Origin: Deltaproteobacteria bacterium
GTDB taxonomy: Bacteria > Desulfobacterota > Desulfarculia > Adiutricales > Adiutricaceae
DNA length: 48,273 nucleotides
Assembly: GCA_031264145.1 (NCBI GenBank)
Contig: JAISEK010000082.1
Span: forward strand, 1 to 48,273
Direction: 5' to 3'
Shown here: one piece after another, positions 9,386 through 18,500 of the stretch
Numbering within the stretch: position 1 is the first letter of the stretch
Layout: every line of letters begins with the position of its first letter
Translations under genes and position numbers: made by a program
Notes under the pieces: model-generated
What the model was told of the DNA's origin: nothing
Database searches by the model: none
What the model saw: the letters and a program-made list of their open reading frames with translations, nothing else

Positions 9386-9432
9386 CCGCTGTTTTTATTT
9401 GCACAGGTGGAAAAAATCTGATACAAGGCATT

Positions 9433-9612
9433 ATGGATTTTATGTTTAGTTTCTCCAGGCTAGAAATAACGCTGACACGGGAAAGCCGCGACGTAACGGT
9501 CACCCGAATCAAGGAGGACAGCCTGATGCTCTTACAAAGCGTTTCAAATGGGCAAACGGTTTCTTTCGGTTCAGAGAACTGGCGTGTCATTAACGAATAC
9601 GTGCGAGATTAA
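9433..9612 (+). CDS. Small hypothetical protein ahead of the RyR ATPase gene
   Basis: A 59-residue frame beginning MDFMFSFSRLEITLTRESRD and ending SFGSENWRVINEYVRD. It contains a run of alternating hydrophobic and polar residues that looks like beta-strand protein, and it lies just upstream of and partly within the leader of the ATPase gene. The ATG at 9433 is preceded by AAGG only four bases away, so the start is uncertain; 9442 is an alternative. It could be a small member of the neighbouring cassette or the 3' end of a decayed gene. No family recognised. Confidence 0.3.
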   Translation: MDFMFSFSRLEITLTRESRDVTVTRIKEDSLMLLQSVSNGQTVSFGSENWRVINEYVRD

Positions 9613-9703
9613 CAGGCCTGTTGGAAGGGTGGAGAGATATATTCTGGAAAAACAACGTAATCTAAACACTGGCTCGTCTGTCAAAATGAGTGGAGGCGTC
9701 GAA

Positions 9704-12082
9704 ATGAGTTTTGATTTCGCTGTGGCCGGCAATGGCTGGACCAGAGATGTTTATTACACGAATAAAGGGGAATATGCTTCTTTCACCATGCCTGGAGGCG
9801 GGTTACTTGTCGCGCGGATATTGGCGGGGCAAGGTATTTCCATTGCGCCGGCGGAAGTCCCGCAGCCGGAGCAGATTGAGCATCTTTCCTTCGCCTGCTC
9901 GGGGGACGGGATTTTCTCTGTCGGAATCCATGCCGGCGTAACAAAGGGTAACCATTTCATCAAGGCGCAAGAGGCGGCTGTCCTGATCGTTTACGATGAA
10001 AGCGTCAGTGACTTTTCGCCACCGGAAAACGCTTCAATATTGTGGGCATGTGAAAATAAACTTCCCGATCAAAAACTGTTTGAGCCGGTAAAAGAGCGCT
10101 GTTTCCTGATGCTCTCCGCCGACGCTCTCCGTAATGCGGGGGCACTGATCAGCCGCCAGATATCGTGGGAGCGCACCGCTACCGACCTTGTCTGGCAGCT
10201 CAAAAACAATCCGAAATTCGACTTTCTTCGGGGCGTTCCTGATATACTCGTGATGTTTGCCGAAGACGGTGCGGTGCATGTCCGGCAGGATGCGGGCATA
10301 TGGAAAGTCATCCTTACGCTCACGCGCGGCGGGTTTGAGGACGAACTGCGAGAAAAAAGCGGCCGTGACATCCCTGATACGTGGGCTGTGTTGGTGGCGG
10401 GGGCCGCTACCTCATGGAAAGCGCGGATTGACAGCGCTACAAAGGGGAACTGCGAAATCCGCGTCAGCGATGTTTTAAGGCCGGCGGCAAAGCTTCTGGA
10501 ATCCGGCTACGTTCCTGAACTGATTGCGAGCGGAGATTTCAGCAAATGGCTGGAAATCGAGCCGGACAGCGGCACGCCTTTTGCCTATGTGGTTCCCATT
10601 TCAGCGAGCCAAGAAACCGCTGACCCCGATTTTTGGTGCATCAGCAATGCCTTCCAAGGAAGCAAGGTCTATGATATCGCCTGGAATTACGTGCTGGAGG
10701 GGGCCAAGGTTATCGACGGTATCCCGCGCTTTTCCTGCGGTGCCCTGACGACAGTTGACCGAAAGGAAATCGAGGCGTTTCAAAACATCCGCAACCTGAT
10801 TACCTCTTACGCGGCGGGAAACGCTTCCCGCCCCCTCTCGATCGCCGTGTTCGGCTCGCCCGGCAGCGGTAAATCCTTTGGCGTGACGCAGATTGCCAAA
10901 AACGTACTGCCCAATGTGGAGAAACTTGAATTCAACGTGTCCCAGTTCACTTCCGAAGACGATCTGGCGTCCGCTTTTCACCAGGTACGGGACGTGATTC
11001 TCTCGGGGAAACTTCCTTTGGTGTTTTTTGACGAGTTCGATTCCGACCGTGTCGGCAGGGCTCTGGGCTGGCTGAAAAACTTCCTGATGCCTATGCAGGA
11101 CGGAAAATTTAAGGACGCCTCCGGTGAGCATCCCGTTGGCAAATGCGTGATGGTTTTCGCGGGCGGAACGTCATCTACATTCGATGATTTTTGTCTGCCG
11201 ATGAATTCTGAGGACTCCGCCGTCGTTTCAGCGTTCAAAAATGTCAAGGGTCCAGACTTTGTGAGTCGCCTGCGGGGCATGATCGATGTGGTTGGGCCGA
11301 ACCGGGCGTCTGACACGGATCAGAACTTTCTGCTCCGCCGGGCGCTGTTGCTGCGCGGTTTATTGGAACGAAAGCTGGGCGTCAAAGCCGGTCGCCTGCC
11401 GATCAGCAAGGATGTGCTGCACGCCATGTTGAACGTGCCGAAATATAAGCATGGTGCGCGTTCCATGGAATCTATTTTAGATATGAGCCGCCTGGGCGGT
11501 GAGTCATGGGAACCCGCCTCGCTCCCCTTCCACTCTCAGCTTTCCCTGCATGTGGATGCGGACGCTTTTATCCGCCTGGTACTAAAAGAGGTGGTTCTCA
11601 GCGCCTACAATGAAACCCTGGCCAAAACTATCCACGAAGATTTTTTGGCCATGAACATACATAAGAACTATACGGAGAAACAGGCGGAGCGAAATTCGGA
11701 TTCTTCCTACGGTGAGGACTGGGACAGCCTGCCGGAAGAAATAAAGGATTCCAACCGTGCGCAAGCGCTCTCAATTCCGCAAAAGTTGCTGCTGGTGCGC
11801 TGCGGCTTCGACGCGGGCGATACGCCATACCAGACGCTGGAGGAATTCACCCCGGATGAGATATTGCTGTTGGCGCAGAACGAGCACATCCGCTGGATGG
11901 AGGAAACAACGCGGAACGGATGGGTATGCGGCCCGGTGAGGGATAACAACGCTAAAATCCATCCTTGTCTGGTAGAGTGGAATGTCTTGCCGCCGGAAGA
12001 GCAGCAAAAAGACATTGACGTCGCCAACAACATCATCCCGCTGCTCAAAAAGGCGGGGCTGCGCGTGTATCGGATGGTATAA
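9704..12082 (+). CDS. AAA+ ATPase with C-terminal RyR domain
   Basis: The ATG at 9704 is chosen because GGAGG lies seven bases upstream; the frame extends to 9548 without a better start. The protein has 792 residues. The N-terminal third contains glycine-rich MPGGGLLVARILAGQG and later ISWERTATDLVWQL, possibly a sugar-kinase-like fold (tentative). The ATPase follows: Walker A GSPGSGKS at 384-391, Walker B VFFDEFD at 440-446, then SRLRGMID as a possible arginine-finger region. The last 70 residues (NEHIRWMEETTRNGWVCG and KIHPCLVEW) match the RyR repeat first known from ryanodine receptors. In bacteria that domain occurs in conflict-type gene neighbourhoods and is proposed to bind nucleotide-derived ligands. 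A hairpin follows the stop. With the TIR gene downstream it may be the sensor or effector ATPase of an immune system (inference). Confidence 0.85.
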   Translation: MSFDFAVAGNGWTRDVYYTNKGEYASFTMPGGGLLVARILAGQGISIAPAEVPQPEQIEHLSFACSGDGIFSVGIHAGVTKGNHFIKAQEAAVLIVYDESVSDFSPPENASILWACENKLPDQKLFEPVKERCFLMLSADALRNAGALISRQISWERTATDLVWQLKNNPKFDFLRGVPDILVMFAEDGAVHVRQDAGIWKVILTLTRGGFEDELREKSGRDIPDTWAVLVAGAATSWKARIDSATKGNCEIRVSDVLRPAAKLLESGYVPELIASGDFSKWLEIEPDSGTPFAYVVPISASQETADPDFWCISNAFQGSKVYDIAWNYVLEGAKVIDGIPRFSCGALTTVDRKEIEAFQNIRNLITSYAAGNASRPLSIAVFGSPGSGKSFGVTQIAKNVLPNVEKLEFNVSQFTSEDDLASAFHQVRDVILSGKLPLVFFDEFDSDRVGRALGWLKNFLMPMQDGKFKDASGEHPVGKCVMVFAGGTSSTFDDFCLPMNSEDSAVVSAFKNVKGPDFVSRLRGMIDVVGPNRASDTDQNFLLRRALLLRGLLERKLGVKAGRLPISKDVLHAMLNVPKYKHGARSMESILDMSRLGGESWEPASLPFHSQLSLHVDADAFIRLVLKEVVLSAYNETLAKTIHEDFLAMNIHKNYTEKQAERNSDSSYGEDWDSLPEEIKDSNRAQALSIPQKLLLVRCGFDAGDTPYQTLEEFTPDEILLLAQNEHIRWMEETTRNGWVCGPVRDNNAKIHPCLVEWNVLPPEEQQKDIDVANNIIPLLKKAGLRVYRMV

Positions 12083-12089
12083 ACCGGCT

Positions 12090-12135
12090 CCTGTCACGGT
12101 TTTGGCAATGCCGGAACCGTGACACGGGTCTTTTT
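12090..12135 (+). terminator. Rho-independent terminator after the RyR ATPase gene
   Basis: TGTCACGGTT (12092-12101) pairs with AACCGTGACA (12115-12124) to make a 10-bp stem with a 13-base loop, and TTTTT follows at 12131-12135. It would partly or fully separate the ATPase transcript from the zinc-ribbon/TIR pair. Confidence 0.7.
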
Positions 12136-12230
12136 GAAGCCGAAAGGGCGCTATGCTGATTTCATAGGAATTGGTGGGCGTCGTTCTGTGTTGTAGTGGA
12201 ATTACACTTTTTAAAAAGGCAGGTAAAATT

Positions 12231-12644
12231 ATGGGACTGTTTGGTAAAATTATTGGGCTATTTAGGAAGAAGAAAATATCTAAAGTTGCGGAAATCGATC
12301 TTAAAATTATTGAAACAGTTTTTGATTCGATACAGGGACCTAGTTTGGGAGAAAAATATGATGAATTAATGAAACAGTCCATGCTAATGGATATGGAATT
12401 TAACGCTTCTGTTGTTGAGTGCAAAAAATGCGGAAACAAGTTCACAATGAACGATGGATGGCGACTATTTCGAGGCATGGCGAAGGAAAGCGTCATTAAA
12501 GATTCGGACTATAGAAATACGCTGATGTGCGGCGATTGTTTTTCCATTTTTGCGTATAGACACGATTACAAACATGTAAAAATCGAACTGACCCATGATA
12601 AGACCCATGAAAAGGAAAAACTTCTTCAGGAGAAATACCTGTGA
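12231..12644 (+). CDS. Small zinc-ribbon protein coupled to the TIR gene
   Basis: A 137-residue protein starting MGLFGKIIGLFRKKK, an amphipathic and basic N-terminus that might associate with membrane. The middle is helical. CKKC near residue 63 and CGDC near residue 101 form two CxxC knuckles about 35 residues apart, consistent with one zinc ribbon. The C-terminus is Lys/His/Glu-rich. The ATG at 12231 is preceded by a GGCAGG stretch; the open frame reaches back to 12171 but that part has no ribosome site. Its stop (12642-12644) overlaps the GTG start of the TIR gene, so the two are almost certainly co-translated. No named family was recognised. It may be an adaptor or regulator of the TIR protein. 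Confidence 0.7.
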   Translation: MGLFGKIIGLFRKKKISKVAEIDLKIIETVFDSIQGPSLGEKYDELMKQSMLMDMEFNASVVECKKCGNKFTMNDGWRLFRGMAKESVIKDSDYRNTLMCGDCFSIFAYRHDYKHVKIELTHDKTHEKEKLLQEKYL

Positions 12645-14575
12645 ACGTCATTCGCAAAGCGAAAGGCGACAGGCTGCGGAGACAGTCGCAGAGGATATTC
12701 TTATGCCTGGACGAGCGGAATATTTCCGACGCGGACAGCTTGATTGCTGACCGCTTGCTTCCTAACGTCCCATCCGCTGATTACATCGTTTCTTATCTGG
12801 AAGCACCGGCGGCGGATTTGGACATGGATTTGCTGCGCGAAGAGATAAAAGACACCAGCGTCATGGTTTTATGGGTGACGGAAGAATTGCTGGCTTCGCG
12901 GAAAGCCGCAGGCAAATGGCCGTCGGAATATCAATTTGCCAGGGAAATGTCCGTCCATATCATACCCTTTGTAAAAGACGTGGCCCTTTTCCCTGAATTT
13001 ACCCGGCTTTCGGGCGCAATACACGGCATCGGGCAGGCGGACGAGGATTTTCTGATCAAGTATTATAGTCAGTTGTCGTCCTATCAGTATACTGAGGACA
13101 CAGTGAAGACGATCCGTGACAAGGCGTTCACAGCCGAGATTTTCCTGAGTTATCGCAAAAAAAATATTCGCGAGGCCCGCGAGTTCATGCGGAAATTGCA
13201 CGACATCGAAGGGTTTGAAACGATTTCAATCTGGTACGACAATTTTCTCACCGCCGGTAGAAACTTCGACGACGAAATCAAGGAATCGATCAGGAAAAGC
13301 GATGCTTTTGTGCTTTTGGTGACCCCGGATCTTGCCACTGAGGGCAACTATGTGCAAACGACGGAGTATCCATTTGCGCTGGAAAACGGCAAGACCATCA
13401 TACCCGTCGAGGCTGCATCTACCGACCTGGCTCGTTTTGAAAGCTTGTATCCAGACGCACAGCGGGTCTTGCCCGTGGATGAAAAAGCCGCCTTGCGCGA
13501 CGCTTTTATAAAAAATCTGAAATTTGTTGTGTCCGGCGAACCCATGGGCTACGAGCGTGCGTATTTTCTGGGGCTTTCCTATTTGAACGGCTTCGGCGTG
13601 GAAAGGGATATCGGACGAGCCTTCCGTCTGCTGGAGACTGCCGCGGAGGGCGACGACGCCGCCGCGCTACACGCCTGCTTCCCGTTGTGTTTCCACTACG
13701 GTAACGGGTCAACGGGGTGCGCTGATTATAAAAAAGCGCTTTATTACCGCAAAAGGAGCGTTGACCTGTCAGAGCGGCTTTTGGGCGCGGAACACCGCGA
13801 TACCGCCGTGGCATACTACGACATGGCGAACCTGTGCGCTGGCGCGGGTGATTATGAACAGGCCGCCTTGTGGAGCGCAAAGGTGACAAGTGCATGCGAG
13901 AAAGCGTTCGGCCTGGAACACGAATACACCGCCGCGGCATATGCCCTCGCCGGGAGGGTTGCCATAGACAAGGGAGACTACGCAAAGTCGGTCGTCCCGT
14001 TGGAAAAGGCTTTAGCCATAAACGAAAAAGTGCTGGGCGATAACCATCAACAAGTCGCAGCCGCTTACGGTAACTTAGGGACGGCGTATATGTATATTGG
14101 CGATTTGGCCAAAGCGATGGAATACTCATGCAAGACGATGGCTATTTACGAAGATTTATATGGAAAAGGCGACAGCCGGACTGCAATGATATACCAGAAC
14201 ATCGGAGGAATCTACAATGAGTTGGGGGATTACTCCGCCGCAATGGAATGGCTGAACAAGGCTTTGACCAGCCAACAAAAAGCATTCATGTCGGATGAAC
14301 ACCGCGACTGCGCAGTCACATACAATACATTGGCCGTAGTCTATGCTAACATGAACCAAGATAAAAAAGCCATTGAAGCGGTCAAAAAGGCTTTGTCCAT
14401 CAACGTAAGAACATTGGGCATGAGCCACCCAGACACGATTGGCACGCAGCAAAGCATGTTGAACCTGAACGCCGCGATAGGAATCAAACGAAACCAAAAA
14501 ATCGCCGGATGGGCGCTGCTGGCATTTATAGTTTTGTTTGGGATTGCGGCGTATGTATTGTCAAAGGTATTGTAA
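12641..14575 (+). CDS. Tandem TIR domain protein with Sel1/TPR repeats and C-terminal membrane anchor
   Basis: A 644-residue protein starting at GTG 12641, with AGGAG 11 bases upstream and a four-base overlap with the previous gene. Residues 16-130 form a divergent TIR-like domain (IKDTSVMVLWVTEELL, Glu96 in SEYQFA, HIIPFV). Residues 164-295 form a clear TIR domain (AEIFLSYRKK, WYDNFLTAGRNFDDEIKESI, DAFVLLVTPDL, Glu242 in TTEYPFALENGKTIIPVE). The conserved Glu is the position used by NAD-cleaving TIRs. A Sel1-like unit (304-345) precedes kinesin-light-chain-type TPRs (about 365-610; LGAEHRDTAVAYYDMANL, LGDNHQQVAAAYGNLG). The protein ends in one hydrophobic helix, 622-644. TIR domains in bacterial immunity hydrolyse or cyclise NAD; the TPRs would sense a partner. 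Catalytic activity is inferred. Confidence 0.88.
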   Translation: MNVIRKAKGDRLRRQSQRIFLCLDERNISDADSLIADRLLPNVPSADYIVSYLEAPAADLDMDLLREEIKDTSVMVLWVTEELLASRKAAGKWPSEYQFAREMSVHIIPFVKDVALFPEFTRLSGAIHGIGQADEDFLIKYYSQLSSYQYTEDTVKTIRDKAFTAEIFLSYRKKNIREAREFMRKLHDIEGFETISIWYDNFLTAGRNFDDEIKESIRKSDAFVLLVTPDLATEGNYVQTTEYPFALENGKTIIPVEAASTDLARFESLYPDAQRVLPVDEKAALRDAFIKNLKFVVSGEPMGYERAYFLGLSYLNGFGVERDIGRAFRLLETAAEGDDAAALHACFPLCFHYGNGSTGCADYKKALYYRKRSVDLSERLLGAEHRDTAVAYYDMANLCAGAGDYEQAALWSAKVTSACEKAFGLEHEYTAAAYALAGRVAIDKGDYAKSVVPLEKALAINEKVLGDNHQQVAAAYGNLGTAYMYIGDLAKAMEYSCKTMAIYEDLYGKGDSRTAMIYQNIGGIYNELGDYSAAMEWLNKALTSQQKAFMSDEHRDCAVTYNTLAVVYANMNQDKKAIEAVKKALSINVRTLGMSHPDTIGTQQSMLNLNAAIGIKRNQKIAGWALLAFIVLFGIAAYVLSKVL

Positions 14576-14653
14576 CGCCGACATGCGAGATCTGAATTAT
14601 ACCCGGTACCACTCAACTCGGACAAACCACTCTCCAGCTTCTGCAAAAGAACC

Positions 14654-14698
14654 TGAACATAAAGCCCACCCTGGAAATCAGGGCGGGCTTTATGTTCA
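14654..14698. terminator. Bidirectional terminator between convergent units
   Basis: Two 20-base arms (14654-14673 and 14679-14698) pair with a single mismatch around a 5-base loop. The arm ends are T-rich or A-rich on both strands, so it can stop the TIR gene on plus and the antitoxin gene on minus. Confidence 0.8.
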
Positions 14699-14749
14699 AT
14701 GTCGTGGTCACCGTGTGTGGCCTTTGCGAGGACTTATGGCCGCTGACGG

Positions 14750-15124
14750 CTACAGAAACATCTGGTATGGGACTTTGAAGACAGCGCCAAGCTTTTTGGC
14801 CATTTCTTTACTGACTTCTCGTCGGCCATTTTCCAAATCAGACACCCTGTTTTGCTTGGTGCCTAAAAGCTCGGCCAGCTTTTCCTGAGTCAGGTCAAAC
14901 TTAAGCCTGAACCCTTCAATCAACATGCCGGGGGCCCTTTCGGGAAAAACTTCCGCGACGCTGAATACTTCATTGCCTTCATCATTGAGATCCCTGACCC
15001 GGTGTCCGGCGGTGTTCAAGGCGGCGGACACGGCTTCCCGTATCTTTAAAGCATCCTTGATGGGCACGGTCACGATAATTTCAGCTAATTCGCCTGTAGT
15101 CTGCATTTTCATGTGTGCCAACAT
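14750..15124 (-). CDS. HigA-type antitoxin with XRE helix-turn-helix
   Basis: A 124-residue protein. The N-terminal part (GELAEIIVTVPIKDALKIRE) is likely the toxin-binding or dimerisation segment. Residues 75-115 (FDLTQEKLAELLGTKQNRVS, DLENGRREVSKEMAKKL) form a Cro/C1-type helix-turn-helix that normally represses its own operon. The ATG at 15122-15124 is preceded by GGAG at the right distance; further in-frame ATGs occur at 15112 and 15106. It overlaps the end of the toxin frame, the toxin-first order typical of HigBA modules. The antitoxin frame is intact although its toxin partner is broken. Confidence 0.85.
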   Translation of the reverse strand: MLAHMKMQTTGELAEIIVTVPIKDALKIREAVSAALNTAGHRVRDLNDEGNEVFSVAEVFPERAPGMLIEGFRLKFDLTQEKLAELLGTKQNRVSDLENGRREVSKEMAKKLGAVFKVPYQMFL

Positions 15125-15429
15125 ATTTGATCTCCATAATCTGGACTTCAAAATCAACAACCTTCCAGACCACCACATATCGTGGTTTACCGTTGTTGAG
15201 ATGGCAATGCCGGAAATCTTGGTTTGGATTTTTATGTTGTTTGGAAATCCTGGTTTTTTCCCTTCCCACCCAGCTTGCCGTAATTGCGCCACTCAAGCTG
15301 CTCCGGCCATTCCAATTCCGCCGTCAAGACGGCCAAGAGTTTTCGCATGTCATCAGGCAATTTTTCTTTTTGCTTACGGGCCTGATTGGAAAATGTCACC
15401 CGCCAAGGCGAGTCTGGGCTTTCCTCCAT
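15081..15429 (-). pseudogene. RelE/HigB-type toxin disrupted by a 31-nt insertion
   Basis: HigB/RelE toxins are ribosome-dependent mRNA nucleases. The N-terminal part (SPWRVTFSNQARKQKEKLPD, WRNYGKLGGKGKNQDF) runs into a stop. The C-terminal part (RHCHLNNGKPRYVVVWKV, IMEIKYVGTHENADY) continues in another frame. GGAAATCTTGGTTT at 15212-15225 and GGAAATCCTGGTTT at 15243-15256 are near-identical direct repeats 31 bases apart. Removing exactly one 31-base period joins NQDF to RHCHL in frame and gives a normal 105-residue toxin. The gene starts at ATG 15427-15429 and overlaps the antitoxin gene. Confidence 0.82.
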
Positions 15430-15597
15430 TACTTATTCGTTTTTTTCTTCCTTGGCGGTCAAGTCTCGCCTCCACCTGAATCAATTATAACCATTCTGGT
15501 AATATTGCCAAGCGCCCGAGTGCCCGCCCAAATGATTCGAAAGTCTGTTATGGGGATAAACACTTATCCCCTACGCCTGTTTCCGGCCCCTGGTGGC

Positions 15598-18500
15598 CTA
15601 ATTGAGCATCTTCTTGGACTGGCCTGGCTCGGCCTCCTGGTCGGGGGGGCCGGCCAGGAGGCCGTTGATTATGTCCAGGGCCTGGTCGTACTCGACGTCC
15701 AGGAAACAGCCGTATATCTTGTCCAGGACGCTCTCGAGCCCCGGATCCGTCCCGCCGGTCCTGAGGCTGCCGAGGGTCAGGCCTATGGTGGCCGTGTCGA
15801 CCTCCTCGAAGGCCTTGCCCAGCTTACGGAGGCACTGGGCCACGTCCCGGTCGATCGCGGGGGCCTCGGGCGGTGGCGCGGCGGCTTCCAGGAATGACTT
15901 TACCTCCACCATGACCTGGGACAGGTACTCGAGGAACCTGGGCGTGTTGGCCGTGACGTAGGCCATGTTCTCCTGGCGGCCGGCCATCTCCAGTTCCTTG
16001 GCCAGATCCGAGAGCCCCTGGGCCCCGATGGTGGCCGTGGCCCCCTTGAGGGCGTGGACGTGGATGGCGTAACCCCTCAGGTCATCCCGCTCCAGGGCCT
16101 GGCCCAGGATGTCCCGGGCCTTCTCGGCGTCGGCCGCGAAGACCCGCAGGAGTCTCCTGTAGTTGTCTATCTTGCCGCCGCTCCGCGAGAGGCCGGCCGC
16201 GGTGTCGAGGTTGGCCGTCCGCCAGGGCGAGTCCCCGTCAGTGTCCCCCTGGTGGCCGGCGAGGGGCCCCGCCTGGACGGCCTGGCCGTTCCCCTGGCCA
16301 TCGTGCCCGTCCCCCGCCGCGCTCGGCCACCCGGCGGCCTGGGCGCTGACCTGCTTCTCCCTGGGGATCCAGGCCAGAAGTATCTCCTCAAGCTTGGAGC
16401 TGTCGATGGGCTTGGCCAGGAAATCGTTCAGGCCGTGGTCAAGGAACATCTCCTTCATGCCGTGGACGGCGTTGGCCGTCAGGGCGATCACCGGCAGGGT
16501 CAGGAAACGCTGGCCCTCCAGGGACCTGATCAGCCTGGTGGCCTCTATGCCGTCCAGGCCCGGCATCATGTGGTCCATGAAGACCAGGTCGTATTCATTG
16601 GCCTGGACCATCTCGACGGCCTCCCGGCCGCCCCGGCAGAGATCGATCTGGAGGCCGTAGCCCTCCATCAGCCCCTCGGCCACGATGAGGTTGGTCTCCA
16701 GGTCGTCCACCACCAGCACCCGGGCCTGGGGCATGGTGACGCCCGTCCCGCGGGCCGGGGCGTCCATGACGTCCAGCCCGGGGACGCCCGAGGAGCTGTT
16801 GAGGAAGTTGGCCAGGGTCAGGCAGTACACCGGGGTCGGGAGATAGCTGACCTTGCCGCTGCCAACGGGCTGGCTCTCCTTGACGGTCAGGCCCACCCAG
16901 GCCCCCTGGGCCAGCTCGGCTATGGTCTCGACGTGGGCCGGGTACTCGGCCGCCGGGAGGATCAGGTGGGTCCAGCCGCCCTGGGAGAGCTTGGACCTGA
17001 ATCGCTCGCCGGTCGAGACCAGATCGTTGGGGACCCCCAGGGCAGCGAGGCTCAGGGCGATGGAGCGTGAAATTGGGAGCCTTTCCTCATAGATGAGAAG
17101 ACTCATGGTCTCTGGCCTGACGACCGTGGCGATGGGTTCGGGGCTGACCACGACCTGCGGCAGGGTCATGGTGAAGACGCTGCCGTGGCCGTAGGAGCTG
17201 GTGACGTCGATCTGGCCGCCCATCAGCTCGCAGAGGCGCTTGGTGATGACCAGGCCAAGGCCGGTGCCCTCGACGTTCATGTTGGTGACCGGATCGAGGC
17301 GGACGAAGTCGTGGAAGAGCTTCTCGAGGTCCTGGCGCTTGATGCCGATCCCCGTGTCCTTGACGGCCAGGCGCAGCGTCAGGTTCAGGCCCTCGAGCTG
17401 CCCGGTTATCTCAAGGCAGATGCTGCCAAGCTTTGTGTACTTCACGCTGTTGGAGAGGAAATTCAGGAGGCACTGCCTGATCTTCAGGACGTCGCCGTAG
17501 AGGTTGTTGGGCAGGTTGGGGTCAAGATCGATCACCAGGACCGTCGACTCGTCGGTCAGCCGCACCCTGGTGATGTTGGTGACGTCGTCGATGAGGGAGG
17601 CCAGGGTGTACTTGTCGTTGATCAGGGCCATCCCCCCCGAGTCTATCTTGGAGAAGTCCAGGATGTCGTTTATTATCGACAGGAGGTTGCCGCTGGCCAG
17701 CTTTATGTTGCCGCAGTAGGCCAGGGCCCGGTGGGGCATCTGCTCGCCCAGGCGCAGGAGGAGCTCGCTCATGCCGATGATGGCGTTCATGGGGGTCCTG
17801 ATCTCGTGGCTGATGCGGGCCAGAAAGGAGGTTTTGTTCCGGCTTTCCGCCTCCAGCCTCCTCTTGGCCGAGTTCAGGCGCAGGATGGTGAAGCACAGGA
17901 GGAGCATGACCATGAGGCCGCAGGTCAGGAGGATGCCCAGGGAGATGCGGAGGCCCCGGTAGTAGGATGACGCGGGGACCACCAGGCCCAGGACCCAGCC
18001 GTTGTCCATCCTCTGCAGGGAAACGATCGAGTCGACCCCGTACGAGTTCATGAGCCTCGTCTGGGCGAACCGCTCCCCGGAGTCAATCAGGTCGGAGATC
18101 CGGGCGTACTGCCCATCGATGTTGTCGAAGTACAGGAACCTCTTCTTCTCGTCGGGATGGGAGAGGATGTAGCGGTACTCATTGACCAGGATCCCGAAGC
18201 TGCCCTCGCCCATGCTGAGGCCCATGGCGTAGTCGTTGAGGACGTCCAGGTCCAGATCCAGGGCCAGGACGCCGTGGTAGGTCCCGTCCCGGCCCGTGAC
18301 CTTCTGGGACAGGGAGATTATCATCTTGCCGGTGACGGAGTCCCGGTAGGGCATCGTGTATCTGGGCTCCTGGTTGTTCATCCCCGACTGGTACCATAGC
18401 CTGTTCTGAGGCACGAAATCTGCCGGGACGGCTTGGTTTTCGCTGTGGACGAACTTGTTGCCGATGTAGCCGTAGACGCTGCTCACCCCCCTGATGCCCG

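Noticed and set aside
16054-17970. Plus-strand frames opposite the hybrid kinase
   Set aside because: Antisense shadows; the minus strand carries all kinase motifs.
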